Part shown: one piece after another, positions 35,226-49,200 of the stretch | Layout: each line of letters starts with the position of its first letter | Numbering within the stretch: position 1 is the first letter of the stretch | Made by a program: the position numbers and the translations under genes | Assembly (NCBI GenBank): GCA_018881555.1 | Contig: JACAXG010000168.1 | Span: 806,001-870,000 of the forward strand | Source: Amblyornis subalaris | Lineage: Eukaryota > Chordata > Aves > Passeriformes > Ptilonorhynchidae | Length of the DNA stretch: 64,000 bases | Direction of reading: 5' to 3' | The notes under the pieces: model-generated | Databases searched by the model: none | Seen by the model: the letters and a program-made list of their open reading frames with translations, nothing else | What the model was told of the DNA's origin: nothing

Positions 35226-38200
35226 TTATTTTAAAAAAAAACAGCTTGTGAGCTCCTGCAAAATCACAGATATTTGCGACTCTGAAATGAATCCAAGCAC
35301 TTCCATATTTTTTTCTACTTCCCTTCCCCCCCTCTGTTGGGAACCAGAAGGCAGCAAACACCACCACAGGTTTCATGCTGACACTCCATATTCCTTTTGT
35401 TCTTTTTTTAATTTGCATCTTCAGTCCATCCTACAAATACATTTTTTTTCTCCTGACTTCACCAAGTTTTTTATTTCACTGGGGAGATCAAGGCAGAGAT
35501 TACTCCAAATCAAGATCTTATCTTGCACAGAATAATATGAAAAACATAACAGCATGTCCAGTATCTCTTTGTTTCTGTGAACCAATGCTGAGTGATTTAT
35601 AGCCACAATTCTTATTTCCCTGACCTGTAAAGTGGCTTTAGATTAAAAATCTGACAAAATAAATGTTTTTTTTCTGTAAAATTAAAGAATAATGGAACTT
35701 TTTAAAGTCCGTATTCCAATCATAGCTCCTGATTCAGGATGCAGCTACATTAGGAAACATGAACAAAGCCCCGAGCCAGGGAAGCGCTGAGGTGAGTGCT
35801 GCACTCCCACTGGTTTTACTGGCACAGGAGTGTTGGTTGAAGCCAGGTCACTGAGGTAAATACCCAAAGTCAGACTAGCAGGGACTGCCCTGGTGACATT
35901 CTCAGGCGAGCTGATGTCACCGACCCTGGAACTTCTCACTCACCTTGCCCGAGGTGTCAGGGCCTTTTCAAGCCGTGTCTCAGCTGAATCTAGGTGGGTG
36001 TTTGTCTTTCTTGCCCTGGATTGATGATTTCCTCAGTGCCTGATTCGTGTTAAATGTTATGAAATGTTTAGCAAATAACCCCAGTGCTGACGCATTTAAA
36101 CACTCAGCGAGGGAGAAGGGTCCCCGCCGGGCAAGGAAAGCCAAAGGTGATCAGGAAAGACCTGGGTGAGGGAAGATGAAGCAAGAGAGGAGCAGAGAAC
36201 AGTTCATGACAAAATTTGGGAGGGCTTTTCCGTGCTCTGCTGCTCATGACCCCGTGGGGAGCCGTAAGGGCCTGAGCTAACACTGCTTGTCACTGAGTCC
36301 TGGCAAAGCACCAGGACTGAAAATTAGAGTGAATCATCATTTGTGTCTCTAAAAGAGAAGAGAAAAAAAAAAAAAGGATCCTGTTATATCCATCTCCCGG
36401 TGCCCATCCATCCAAACCTGCTCCTTGGAGACCACTCCCACTGTCTGGGGGAATGGCATTCCCTAAAAAAACCTCTTCCATGGAAGCACTGTCAAAACAA
36501 GGACAAGTTTTGGGTCCATCAACCTTGACAATGTCCTCTGACATTATTAGCTGAATTCATCAGCTATTAATGACAGCAAGATATATAGGATATACTCTGG
36601 GTAGCACTGGGAAAGGCTTTCAATTCACTCCCAGCTCTATTTATTCATTTAGGCTAAATGGAGTTATTAAAGGTCATGACTTCATTTCCAAAGTATCAGG
36701 TGAAAACACTTCCCAGTTTGACAAATAGAGGACACCAGTTGCAATAAAAGTTAAGTACTATCTTCAATAATTTCTTTGATTTTAAAAGCTATTTCCTCAA
36801 GGTTTTACTGTTATGAACTCAATCCGGGTGGAGCCTGGAGAAGAGAATTATGGCATTTGGTGCCCAAAGGAGAGGAGTTGATGCCAATAATGAATTCGGA
36901 GACTTTGGGTTTTCAGAGAACAGCAACAGGATTTCTTGTCTTCCTCAGCACTGGATGACACGGGAAACCTGGAGCACGAGAACCCCATGTGCAGAGGGGT
37001 GTCACAGTAAAGGCTGTGATTTCGTTTCATGGTCCGAGATTTACCTGAGAGTTGTGACTGAACTAAAATCCTCTCTGCCCTTAAGTTCCTTCAGGAGCAT
37101 CTGCACTCGATGCCTTTTACCTGTGAATGTTCCTCCCAAGAGCTTTTGATAAGGGCATTGCAATACCAGTTACAGACACTGCGATGTGAAAGTTTCATCC
37201 AACTTTTTTTCCTCCCAGCAGGAAATGTGGGAAGCCATCTGCAGCACCGACTTCTGCCAGAGCAGGGGTCACCTTTCCCTGGCCTGGAACTGAGCTCCCA
37301 GCAACCTGTGCTGGGGCCGTGAGACAAATCCCCAGATCCTGCCAGCGTGGGGGGTTGGCCCCGGTGAAGATTCCCAGCCTGCCTTCCGTGGGACAGGGGC
37401 TTCCTGGCTGGATTTGGCTGCAGGCAGCTGGACTTCTCCAGGAGCTGCCAAGAAAAGATGGAGCAAGGACAGAGGGGTTGATCTGCTGAGCTTCCCAGGA
37501 GAGACCTGACCCAGGTGAGGACGATCTTCACTGGTGGAAACAAAACCTCTGAGCCCAGGAGGGGATGGAAAAGCTGCGGAGGGGTCCTGGCAGGACTGAG
37601 CTCACGGAACCCGGGATTTTCCAGGATCCTGGAAGGATGACAGATGATGTGTCTCCAGGTGTAATCAGAAATCCAGGTAGGATTGATCTTAGTCCTACTC
37701 TCTGTGCTGAAAAGTGGATGATAAGAATAGAAAATGCCCTCGAGTCGCAGCTGGGTGGGGCTCACTCCTCACAGGCACCCTGGCGCGCTGGGTGAGCAGC
37801 CCAGGTCGGGAGAAAGACCCTTCCTAGATCCCCACCTGCTTCCACTGCCCACAGGCGCCTGATGGGATAACTTAGATAAATATCCCTGCTAGCCTGAAAC
37901 AGCCCAGCCTGCAAGGCTCCCTCCTTTGCTGGCTGGGAAAGCTGAAAATGTTCCCTGAATGATTTCGCTCAGGTTGTAGGGGAAAACTTCGGGCCCCTCA
38001 ACAGGAATGTGGAAGAATTCTGGTTTGACTTCAGTTCCCTGGGTAGAGGGTGGTGCAGTTCGGATTGCAGGATCCACGCCCCACAGGCGGGTTCCTTCTG
38101 TGAGCACAGGAACTCACCTGCTTCTCTCAGGAGCTGCAAAGCAAATGCTTCTGTGGAAAACTGCTTTGAGATTGTCCAGGCACGTGGGCAAAGCCAGATG

Positions 38201-39473
38201 TTGTGTGTGCTGCATCAGACTGGAATAAAAGGGTGCTTCAGACAGAAAATAGGTCTGTGTGAGATGAGCAGAATGCCAAAATAACACAAAAACCCTTTGT
38301 AAGCTTTTGGGGCTCTGTGCACCTTTGTTCTGTTGGAGCTGTGTATTTGGTTCTCCAAACACTGTAATACAGAAATCGAGCTGTAATTCATCACATCTTC
38401 TTTCTGTAGTTGCTGTTCCCCACGAGGAACCCTTCCAGCTGTAGGATCAGGAATCAATCTGTGAGGGTGGCTGTGGGCTTGGGATGTGTCTGGGGCGCCA
38501 CGGGCACGGCAATGCCAAACAAAACCGATTTCCCGCAGGCTCCGGTCTGGAGACACTGTAAATGGCATAGGATGGTGTAAATAGGAATTAATTAAAAGTC
38601 CTGGTCAGAGGTCATTCCATGGCCCAGAGCAGGCCCAGCAGAGCCCGAGCCATGTCCCAGGATTTGCTCTCCCTGTGTCTGCAGCGCGTGGCTTGGCCGA
38701 GGGGCCGGGCGGGCTCTCCCTCGCGGCGTTTCTCTGGGTGCTGGGGGCTGTGGAGGCAGACACTGCAGATCTCTCCCTTCCCTCCTGCTCTGGCTGCCGG
38801 GCAGGAAGGGTCGGGTGAGTCCCAGCTCACCCTGGCAATTTAGAATGGAAATTGCAGCTCTCAGCTGGCTCCTGGGGAACAGAGAACAAGCAGCAGAGCA
38901 GATGGGAAGGAGCGGGGGCTGTGTCCCCCCTCCCCACGGCACTGCAGCAGGAGAGCTGCCCCAAACTCATCCTTCAGGGTGGTTTGGAGTTGGTAATGCC
39001 TGGATTTTGTAATGTTCTCTATTGTTCTTAGGAGATGCCAATTCGTAGGGATGTTGGTGTTGCTGGGAGCAGCTGGAGCACAGCGAGGTGAAATTCCGTG
39101 CCTGGTGCTCTGCAGATCCATCACAGAGCCCAATCCATGGCAGAGTGGCAATAATCACTTCTCTGCAGACACCCACGAGGGATCTTTGCAGCTCCTTCCA
39201 GGTGGCTGAGGCTGCCTGTGGGCAAGGAGAGGGGCCAGAGCTGCTGGAAAGCACCGGGAGCAGAGGGGGCACGGGGCCTTTGGCTGAGCAGGAGTCACAG
39301 CAGTGGCTCTTGCTCAAACATGGGCACTTTCCACTTGGAATAAGGGAATGATGGAGGAACAAATCAATGGCATCATCTGGATAATCAACATTAGCTTGCA
39401 GAGCTTGTGGGTCACATCTCCCAGAACTTCTCCTTGAAAGGAGCTGCCTGACACAGGCAAGGGGGGAGGTTCA
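35226..39473. other. Long unique intergenic stretch
   Basis: 4.2 kb without family repeats. It has an A-run at 36361-36374, AT-rich blocks at 35640-35720 and 36540-36790, and a GC-rich patch at 38640-38790. A 224-codon minus-strand frame at 37091-37765 has no recognisable domain. No exon supported. Confidence 0.45.
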
Positions 39474-39591
39474 CTCTCCCTTCGGCATGTAACCTCTCCC
39501 TTTGGGATGTGCTCTCTCCCTTACGGATGTAGTTTCCCTCAGGGATGTGCTCTCTCCCTTTGGGGTTTACTCTCTCCCTTAGGGCTGTAGC
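39474..39591 (+). repeat. 20-bp minisatellite (six copies)
   Basis: Units of the form ctctccctttgggatgtgct start at 39474, 39494, 39514, 39534 (18 bp), 39552 and 39572. Copies differ at several positions, so this is an aged array. A seventh unit is cut at 'ctctgggcc'. Confidence 0.92.
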
Positions 39592-42500
39592 CTCTGGGCC
39601 TTCTTAAAAAGGAGAATATAAAATAAATATATTTATGAATTGCAGCCTTGAGTTTGTCTAGGCTACACCAAAACCATCCCAAGAAAATACCACTGGATTT
39701 TCCTCCTGACACAATCTGGCCAGTGGAAAGGTACAAGTGCTCTGTATTTCCTACGTGCAGGGATCCCAATCACAACAATATTTTCATTGGGCAAAGCTGG
39801 TAAAACCCAAAAACCTTGCAAGGATGTCCTGCTAACAATGTCTCACCCACTGCTGGCAGAACCAAGCTGCCCCCTCTCTTAGGAATGATGATTTTAAATC
39901 CAGTAATATCCAGATGTTTACCTGGAAATAAAGAAGTTGGCTCCTTCTGTAAGTGAAAAGAGTCATGAATATATGGGGGTTCTAATAATGTCTCTGTCAC
40001 AGTAGGCAGTAATATGTAAGGCCAAATGGGTTGAAAAGAAAATCTGGGATAAATTATTATTACCATAGAAAAAAAAGTAGGGGCTGCTTTTTCTAGAGAA
40101 ACCCCCAAAAGTTCAGGCTAAACTTGGCATTTTGAGATTTTTTTGTTCTGTGTGAGACTTTGAGGAGTAATTATTGCAAAGGCAGCGGTGGCACTAATCC
40201 ACTCAATGCTCAGAGGTCAAAATGCTTGATCAGATTAAAGGATTACAAGACTTCCAGAAGGTTGGTTAAGGTCACGTCCAAGTTTTAGTGATCAGATTTT
40301 GTTTCAGCGATTGCTACAATGCACCAGCAGGTGCTTGTGCCCCTGCCCAGGGCAGCCCTGGATCCGCGGGCTGTGGAACTGCACCTAATCCCCCGGGAGT
40401 CCTTCCTCTGTCCTGCAAAGCAGTGGCTCCTCCCCAGGGCCTGGGGGACAGAGAGGGGTTGTGCCCAGGGAAATGTGGGAATGGACGTGGGGGGGACACG
40501 GAGGGCGGGATCACAGCTGGGACCGCTCCTGGATCCCTGCCCCATCCCAGCTCCGCAGGGCCCTGCCCACCAAAGGCTCCCTGGGCAAGACAGGACCAGA
40601 TAAACACGGGTGTGGAGTGGTGTGAGAGGGGGAGCACCCTCAGGTGTCGGAATAACTGACTTCTCTTTATTTAGGGATTACGCTTTAATTCCCGCTTTCG
40701 GATTCGGCCACATAGTCACTAATTAAAGTAAATAAGTGCATGAAAGACGTGTTGAAAAGTCTCTGTCTGGCTGCCAAGGGGATGTGTGAGATTATGGCCA
40801 GTGTGTGAGCACACTTCGCTGGGAGTTCCCCAGTCGGGTGTGATTTTTAGTGTGCTTCCCTGTTAACCAACTGGTTCGTGCAGTTCGGAAAGGAAATATC
40901 CAGAGAAGAACTGTGTGGGAATATCCTGACTGCAGTGCCACGTGCTGTGCTCCTGTGTCCCTGCTGACAGGGGTGTCTGCAAGCACCAGCCTTGTGCTTT
41001 GTATTAAAAAGATGGTTTAAAAGATTTAGGTGTGTTAGGAATGAAAATAGGGACAAGCAGCCCTGGAGTGGGGGCTGCCTTTGCCCCCGGAGGGGACGCT
41101 GGCTGTGTCTCACAGCCTCATCCCCAGTGACACGGTGCTGGTTAACGAGGCACAGGCCATGGGTATGGAGAGTTGAACTCGTTCCTGGGAGAAGCCCAGA
41201 GGGCCCTGGCTCAGGAGCCAGCAGGAGTGAGACACCTGAGCACGGGGAGCACTGGGATGGCCACGGGCTGGGCTGGCTGGCGGGGAGTGGGAGGTGCTCA
41301 TCGCTCTTCACCTTTGCAAATCTCTCACAGCATCTCTACAGGAACTTTGCAAATTGGTTGGTTTTTCCTGAACAATCTAAGAAAGTCCTTGGAGCAGGGC
41401 AGCAAACCCCTGGAGCGGGAGAGGGTGGCTGCTGCAGGGAGCTGTTAGACATCTCAGCAGAGCTCACCCCACCTGGACAGTCACTGGTGCTGCAGCTGTG
41501 CCTGTGGGCACTGAGCAGGGCTCTGTCCCACCAAACACTAAAACCCAGCTCAGAATCCTGATCAACATCTCTGACTCAAAGCCCAGGGCGGGGAGGGGAT
41601 AACGGGCTCAGTGACCCCACAGCAGACCCCGCACTCACCCCGCTACCAGGGCTCCTTCCACGTGGGGCCTCATTCCATGGCCCATTCATTCTTTAGTGAC
41701 TTCCATTCATCCAAAGTGCTGTGGAAGCAGGGGCAGATATCACACTGCGGATAACTTTGCATGATGCCCGTGGTGGAGAATCCCTCCTTTTCTGTGCAGC
41801 AAAGCCACGCTCAGGGAAAAAAGTGATTCATAAACAGGAGAAACCAGGCAAAGTTTTAGCTTGAAATCTTGGGAAACTCAGCATTAGCCTGCCTTAAAGT
41901 GTGTCAGAGTGGGAGTCTGCATTTCTAACATCCTTGTAAGCATCACTTGGCATTTAAATTTGGGATTTGCTCCGTGGGCGACGCTGAAGACGAGGAGCGT
42001 CTGCCAGAGCAGCGGCATCGCCTGCGTGTGACCTGCTGGCAGCCCCACGGCACTGCACTGCTGGCACGTCCTGCTTGCTGCAAACACACACAGAGATTGG
42101 GTGTCCGGGGCAGAGAGGCCTTGGCAGCGCTGCAGGAGCCCCGGCTGGCACGGGGACTCCAGCCTGGAGCAGCTGCTGAGGAGCAGCAGGGATGGGGATG
42201 TGAGAAACACCCGCCCTGAGCTCCACGGGCCCTCCCAGCCCAAACCCTCCCTGACTTTGTCACACCAGGTCCCACTTGGCAGAGCAGGCTGAGTGGGAGG
42301 GTCACAATGCCCAGCCTGGGGAAGTTTCAGTGCCTATTTTTCATCTACCACATGCAAATTTGACCTTTTAAAATCTTTTCAAGTGACTGTCAGTAACTTC
42401 TGAGGGCTTCATCCTGGGAGGAGGGGACTGGCCAGACTGGTGCACTCTCAGCAGCACCACACAATCTTTAAATGTAACTTCTGCCCTCGTCGTGACCTCG

Positions 42501-42730
42501 TGTCTTGAATAGCTTGTCTGGCATTGATTTTCAGCCTCGTTATTGGTTTATTTTTGTCGCACGTGCTCAGTGAAAGCAGAGAGCCCAGGAGAGAACGGCG
42601 GAGTGCGTTGATCACTCCTTTATTTGCTGATGTTGGCGAGGGGTCCATCACTGTCCTTACAAACAGGTAGGAGGAGGAGAAGAACAGAAGGAAAAGCAGC
42701 AGCTTGGGGGTTGCTTTGTCGTGCAGCACG
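39592..42730. other. Unique intergenic stretch
   Basis: AT-rich at 39600-40260 and 40660-40760, GC-rich at 40320-40640 and 41040-42290. No exon or family repeat recognised. Confidence 0.45.
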
Positions 42731-42800
42731 AGGCAGAGGCAGAGGCAGAGGCAGAGGCAGAGGCAGAGGCAGAGGCAGAGGCAGAGGCAGAGGCAGAGGA
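42731..42800 (+). repeat. GGCAGA hexanucleotide array
   Basis: About 11.5 perfect hexamer copies, flanked on both sides by related purine-rich sequence (gaggagaggtgg). In frame it would encode alternating Arg-Gly on + and Ser-Ala or Leu-Cys on the minus strand, but no gene is supported. The purity suggests polymorphism. Confidence 0.97.
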
Positions 42801-43305
42801 GAGGTGGCTGCAGGATGTGCTGCTGCCCTGTCTCCATTCGTAGCAGTTTTCCTCTCTAACTCTCTCCTGGAAGCTCTGCTGGGGGTTAGGAGGTGAGACC
42901 TCCAAATAAATTTTAAGAAGAAAAGAAAGCATTGTCAGGGAATGTTATGCTTTGCTGAAATGGACTTAGGGCTCGTCGAGAGGACTTGCTTGGTCAGCAG
43001 CAGAGGTGGGAGCGAGATCCAGGTCCCGGCGCTGGCCGTGCTCGTGCTGCGCCAGTCACAGCGTTGGCGTCAACGGCGCTGCTGGAAAAAGTGGCTGCTC
43101 TGGATGATTTGCCAGCCACAACTGTGCCAACACCAGAGCGCAGAGCAGGGATAGGGTGTCACCTACAGCAGTGCAGGAACTGTAGAGCGTGTGTTCAACC
43201 AGAGTGCGCGGCTGGATCCTCCTCGGCCGTTCCCATCCCGAGCCAATGTCAACAGGCAGGCACTGCTCCGGCCGCCTCCGTCAGACGCTGCTGCTGCAGA
43301 GCACG

Positions 43306-43321
43306 AATATTGTACAATATT
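43306..43321. repeat. Perfect 16-bp palindrome AATATTGTACAATATT
   Basis: It reads the same on both strands and lies at a sharp GC-to-AT boundary. About one palindrome this long is expected by chance in 64 kb, so it may carry no function. Confidence 0.5.
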
Positions 43322-43615
43322 GACTTTGCCAGTCCACAGATCAGAATCATTGATTTGAACACTGTTTGCACACTTTTTTCTTTTCTTTTCAATACGATAA
43401 TGAAAAGCTGCCGACTTCCTGGGTGATTGGCTCCTCAGGTTTTTGCTGGGCAGGTCAAGTGCCCAGGGATTTGTTTCACTGCTGCTGTGGGAGTTCACTG
43501 GAGTCACAGTGGTTTTAAATCCTTGGCAGGTGTGTGCAAAGTTGCCAGAACAAAAGGTTTCCTCATGTTTCTCCTGGCCATTTCACCTTCTTTTTCACCT
43601 TAGTTTCATTTTATT

Positions 43616-43658
43616 GATATCTATATATCTATCTATATAAATANATATATTTATATAG
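43616..43658 (+). repeat. TA/TATC-rich microsatellite
   Basis: Imperfect ATCT and TATA units with one N at 43644. The N inside the run suggests a length or base ambiguity in the assembly. Confidence 0.8.
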
Positions 43659-46250
43659 GAGGGTCAGGAGGGGACTGAGCTAATAACATGGTTCCAGTTG
43701 TGAAAGAAATGTGGGGTTCTCTGAGTTCTTCCATTTCCCATATGTCACTGTTGAAAGTAAAATTGAGAATGGCAGAGACATCCTGAGCCTTAAAATAGAA
43801 GAGAAACGAGAAAAAGATTGCCTCATGCAAGGTAGATAAGGTAAAAGGGTTTGGAAAGGGAGATGAGCTGTGGCTGGATAGGGTGAGGTAATCAGGAGTG
43901 TGAATATGCTGGGAAAGGTGGACTCAGATTAGGTGCTAACACACGTTAATTTACGAGTTTTGGACAAAACCCAGAGAGGAAGAAAATTGCACTTGGGATT
44001 GAAATGGCAGAGCAATAGGAAGGAGTTGATGTCTGAAGTCTGAAAGCCTCCATGAATGATATGCAGAGAAATGAGCACTGACCCATCCCAATAAAGCATT
44101 CCCAGAGTGGAAGGAACTGAGCTCATTCCTGGTCCCTGCAGGGAGAAACTCCAGCTCCGAGCGGAGCCTCCGGGAGCTGGGGAGGACCCGGCCCCGCTGT
44201 TTCACTCCGGTAAGGAACCTGGAGCGAGATCCCCTCAGCTCCCGAGCACAGCTCGTGGAGGAGGCCAGTGCCGGCCCGGCAGGGGCTGCGTCTGCTGCAG
44301 CCTCAGGACAGGACAAACGCCCCGGGAGCAATTCCCGAACGCTCCTGACCACACCATGGCCTCATCTCCTGCTGCTTCCCAGCTCCACCACCGGCCTTGC
44401 AGAGAGTGGCTGCGATTTGCATCTCGCTGTGGGGTTACATAACGAAAAATGTTGGCTGGTGAAGCATCGCAGGGCTGGAGGAGCAGCGCAGCCGGGAGAG
44501 CAAAGGCTGAGTTCTGGGCGGGCAGGGCTGGTTGGACACGAGACACAAACAGCTCCTTTCCAACTTTGTGTGAGCTCTGTGCGTGTCCTGGGGACTTCCA
44601 GCTCTTGCCACGGCACTGCCGTCCTCTGACCCATAGGAGGTTATTAGAGCAAGAGGGGTTTTTCCTTCACTCCTTTGTCTTTAAACACCAAAGTCCTCTC
44701 CCAGACTTCTGCTGAAATTGGGTTCTGTTGCTCTTTCAGCACGTGGCTCATTTCACTGCTGGGACATGTAAAGCAGCGAATCTGCACTGGGTTAATGCCT
44801 GAGTGCACTAAAAAAAGCAGAGACTGGCAAGGAGGAGTGGGAGAAAGTAGATTGAGGGAGAGAGAGAGAGCTTTGTTCCAGTTGGAGTGCTTGAGGGATG
44901 AGGGAGCGACTCACGCTGTTACTGCAGGCACAAGGAATTCTGTTAAAGGGCTGGGATCTGCCCTTGGCTCAGTTTGAGATTTAGTGTCTCTGATGACCCA
45001 CACAGGAAGTGGGAAGGCCCTTTCCACAAACATTCCCGTGGGTGAGACTCCATGCGTGGTCTCACACTCCGTTTCAGGTGGTCTCAGTACTCAGTTTGGC
45101 TTTGCAAAATTAAAACTTTCTTGTGCTGCTGAGGATATTCAGCATCAGGCAGTGCTGCAAGCTCAGCCCCCATTGCCAGGGCCATCACCAACAGCCCCTG
45201 GGTTCTGTCCCTGGCAGTGGATTCACCGAACTTTGTCAGCTTCGTCAGTATTCATTAAATTCCCTCCTACTCCCAGGAATAAAGCTGTGCAGGACTACAC
45301 GGGAGCAGAGGAATTCCTTCTTGCTTCTCCCAGTCTTGCAGCCTATATTGCAGATCTCTCTCTGTATTAAGTAACACAACATTTTATTTTCCTTCCTTGT
45401 CGGGAGAATGGGGGCGAGGCTCTGGCTTTCTAAGGCANGAAGAGAATTTAGGGACTCTCAAATACAACGAGGGCTTTGGAAGAAGGAAATTCCTTTGCAG
45501 CAGCAAATGTTGCCCAGGCTGGGCTCGAACATCACATGTGCAAGCCCTGAGTGTGAGCAGGAGTGTGAAACGCTCCTTCCAGCGCCAGGGCTGCTGGCAC
45601 GGCCCGTGCTGTGGTCAGCGGGGTGTGGAGCTGTGGGAGCAGCCCCGAGAGCCCCAGGGAGGAGGGAAGGGCGGGGGTCCCAGCCTGGCTGTGCCACCGG
45701 ATGGAGCATCCCCGGGCACAGGGAAAGGCAGCGAGGGGGCTGAGAGTGGTGTGGGAAGTGCAGAAGCCAAAGGAGAAATAAAGAGGCAGAGCTCATCTCC
45801 CCCAGCAAAGAGGGAACGTGACTCAGGGAGAGGGATGAGGGATCTGCATCCGTAATGCCAGAATTCCCAGAACTTTCTCAAGAGCGGCTTTTGTTGTGCT
45901 CGTTCGTTGCTGGGGCTGGGGAGCAGTTCAGGCTTGGCAGATCAGAGCAGTTGTCATCTCATTTTCATGTGCTCCAGGACTTTGTAATCTTGGCAAAAGG
46001 AAGGTGCTGAAGGGGGTCTATTCTTGAGTTTCCAATTCTTGCCTTTCCAATGTCGATTAAACAAGAAACTCTCCTGCAAGCCTCTTCTTGTTGGATTCTT
46101 CAGTCCTATTTCGAGATCAAATAGGCTTTAAAACAGGTCTGGATAAGCTCAGAGACTTAATCTGCTTGGAAGGTGTGGATTGGGCAAGAGGCCCGGCGTG
46201 ACAAGGGCTCACTGCATCCCACAGGTGCCTCTGTCCTGGGAGAGCACAAC

Positions 46251-46277
46251 TCCTCTTCCTCCTCCTCCTCCTCCCCC
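46251..46277 (+). repeat. CCT trinucleotide run
   Basis: Imperfect (CCT)n ending in CCCCCGGG. Confidence 0.85.
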
Positions 46278-49200
46278 GGGCACCCTGGGAGCTGCCTGGG
46301 CCATCCCTGCTCCGGCTGCGGGGCTGCACAGCTCGCTGGTACCTGAAGGCAGCGCTTTAATGAAACACTTGGCAATTTCTGCCACTAATACTTGAGCGGG
46401 ATCAACATTATTGAGGCTAATTAGGATTCAGAGAGAACTGATTGTTCATCAGAGAGGGGAAAAAATGTTCCGTGGAGCCCTGGGTTTGGTAGAACTATTT
46501 CACATAATTAAGCAATTCCACATCTTGGCATTTTATTCCTCTTGTTATCGTTGCACTTCGTTAATAAGTTTTTAATTGCAAATCATCTCTGTGACACGAA
46601 TTACACTGTGTTTACTGATCAGCAAAAATGCCATGAAAACCAGCCTGGATGCCGAGCCCTTGCAAAGCATTGGCTGCCAGTGCCTCTCTCACACGGTTTG
46701 GCATTAAAATGTCTTCAGGTTCCCTAAAATATATTGATTTTTAGTTTAAAGTGTTATGAACAACACAGATCCTTGGCTAAGGCTGCAGGAGCAGGGAAAG
46801 GATGGCTTCCAAGGCCAAAAGGAGTTTATTTATGTGTTGTAGACCAGAAGTTTATCTGTGTCTCCCAGATGTTCTCTTTACATCCTGCCCTGCTGTGTGT
46901 ACTCCAGCTTGGCAAAGGTGGCTCTTCATACCATTATTTAGGAGTTAAATTCACAATCCCCTGTGCAGAATTTATGTCAGGCTGAGCAATAACCATATAT
47001 CCTAAAATTCNTATTCCTTGTTTGTTTTTAATGGAGTGTCCAGGCTGAGCTGCTGAGAAACATCTGCTTTGTCCTTTCAGGGAAAAGACTCAAAAAGCTG
47101 AAGTGAGAAAGCTCCTTCTTTGTTCTTAAAATCTCTAATTATCACCCTCCACTACAAATGGACAAGCCTGAATTCATTTTTTACCTCTTTTATTCCATAA
47201 TATAAGAAATACATGAATATCTATTCAAGCTCAGGTGGGAAGTTTCTATTCAAGGGACTAAAACCTGTTTGGGACTTAAGCTAGCAAGTATTTTCGTTTA
47301 AAACAAAAGGATAAAACTTTCAGAAAACCCCAATGAGACTTGTGTTTGTTTTAGAGAGAGGTTTACCTTTTGAGATTAAAAAAAAATATGCAAAAATCTA
47401 TTTGAAAATGGTTTACTTCCAGAGTTTATATGGATTTATCTGTCAATCAGCAACTGAAATGAAAAATAATTTGAAAGTTTGAGGTCAAAGTATTTAATTC
47501 AAATTAAAATTAAATTCATTGCAGTGTTGGTGAGAATTCCAAAAACAGGAAAGCAGAGGTGTCCTTGGGTCAGACTGTCCAAGCTGGGGGGTCCCTGCCT
47601 CCCCACCCCTGGAACAGACACAGCACAGCCCCNAGACTTCCCGGGGTTAGTTAGGATGAGCTCGTTAGTGGCGAGCACCAGCCCCTGGCACCGCCCCAGC
47701 AGCAGCCCAGGCTGGGATTCCTCTGCTCCGGGAGCTGACGACAACGCAGACAGAAAACCTGGAGTTTTGTCCTCATCTGTTGACTTTTGCATGAGATCTG
47801 GAGCAAACATTTATCCCTCCTGCTCAAGTGACTGCAGCTGTAAAGTGTTTAAACATCTCCTCAGGCCGCTCAGCCAGCCATGGCCAAGAGCTCTGTGGCT
47901 CCTCTCCAGGTTCACCTTCCTCTGCTGCCCATGGCCCCAGAGATGGGGCACCCTCTATTCCTGGAACTTGCACCTCACCTGGAACTTGTGCCTCACCTTT
48001 AAAGTATTTAAAAGCAAATGAAGTCACCCTTGATGTGTCCGTTCCTCTATCAGGTTATAAAAAATCCTTCTGGTACATTCTTTTTCCAGTGGCAAGTGTG
48101 CTCCAAGTGCCCCCTCAGCCCCTGGGGGGTGAATCACAGTCCCCTGAAAACATTTCCAACTCTGCTGAACTTTCCAAGTGCACCACTGGCTGCACCTCTC
48201 CTTTATCTGAAGTTTCCTTATCAGCAAACAATCTCTTAGACAGACAGAGCTCAGATATCCAAAACTCTGCTGGATTTGACTCCTGCACCCCTTCTTTTCC
48301 ACACTGTACATTCTCCCTGGTGTTTGGGGGCTGGGTGCTCCCCTGGCCCTGATCCCAAGGGATGAGGCTGTTTCCCTCTTGGCCACAGGGACATCATTTC
48401 CCATGGCCAAAGGACAGGACTGCCCCGAGCATCCTCCCCCGGCCCTTTCCTGCTGGAGGAGTGCTGGGGGAGGAGGGAGCGAGGCAGAGCTGAGGACACG
48501 AACACTCAGTGCTTGGCTTCAGCTGCAGTTCAGTTTTGTTGAGAGTTTGTTTCAAATGCTCAGCCCTGGGCAGTCCCCTCCCCAAACCCCCCCTGNGTGG
48601 GGCATTTTCCTCTGTAGAACACCCAGGTCACTGCAGCTCCTTTCCTACACCTCCCATTTCACTCTTTCTCACCCTTCAGCAGCTCTCCTGTTCCCCAGCT
48701 CGGATTCAGAGGAAGCTGCTGTTTCCATTTGGGCTTTGCCACGTGCTTTGCTGCGTTCTCCCAATCCACAGCTGCTCAAATGGACGTAAAAATAAATGTT
48801 TGAGCTACCTGAGCCCTGCAGAGGCTGAGTGTGCTTTGGCCTCGATCACCAGGCACCAGGGAGAGCTCCACAAGGCTCCCCTGTCTTTACGTCACTCTGA
48901 ATTTCCTCTGGGTCACTGCACGAAGGGGTTTCCCTGGTCAAGGCTGAAAATATCTCTTCAGGAAATATTTCCAAAAGCTGTGTGCATGTAAACTTAGCAC
49001 AGACTGTTCCAAAATAGAATTATAAAATATTGAATACTACGGGCAAGGAAACGAATACAGATACAGTCTCACCTCACTCAAAGATAACTGATGTCTCTGA
49101 ACCCTCAGGCTGGAATTATTCCCCATGGGTAGTTCTTTTGAAATCCAAGACTTTGAAATCCCAACCACAACATGTGAGAAGAGTTCCATGGCAGGCACAG

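Noticed and set aside
42624..42896. Open frame with a long Arg-Gly run, resembling an RGG-box protein.
   Set aside because: The run is the GGCAGA microsatellite, and the flanking residues resemble no known protein.
45507..45522. ATGTTGCCCAGGCTGG is identical to part of the reverse complement of 7SL RNA (and antisense Alu).
   Set aside because: The identity is only 16 bases and the flanks do not match. Birds lack Alu, so chance is the simplest explanation.
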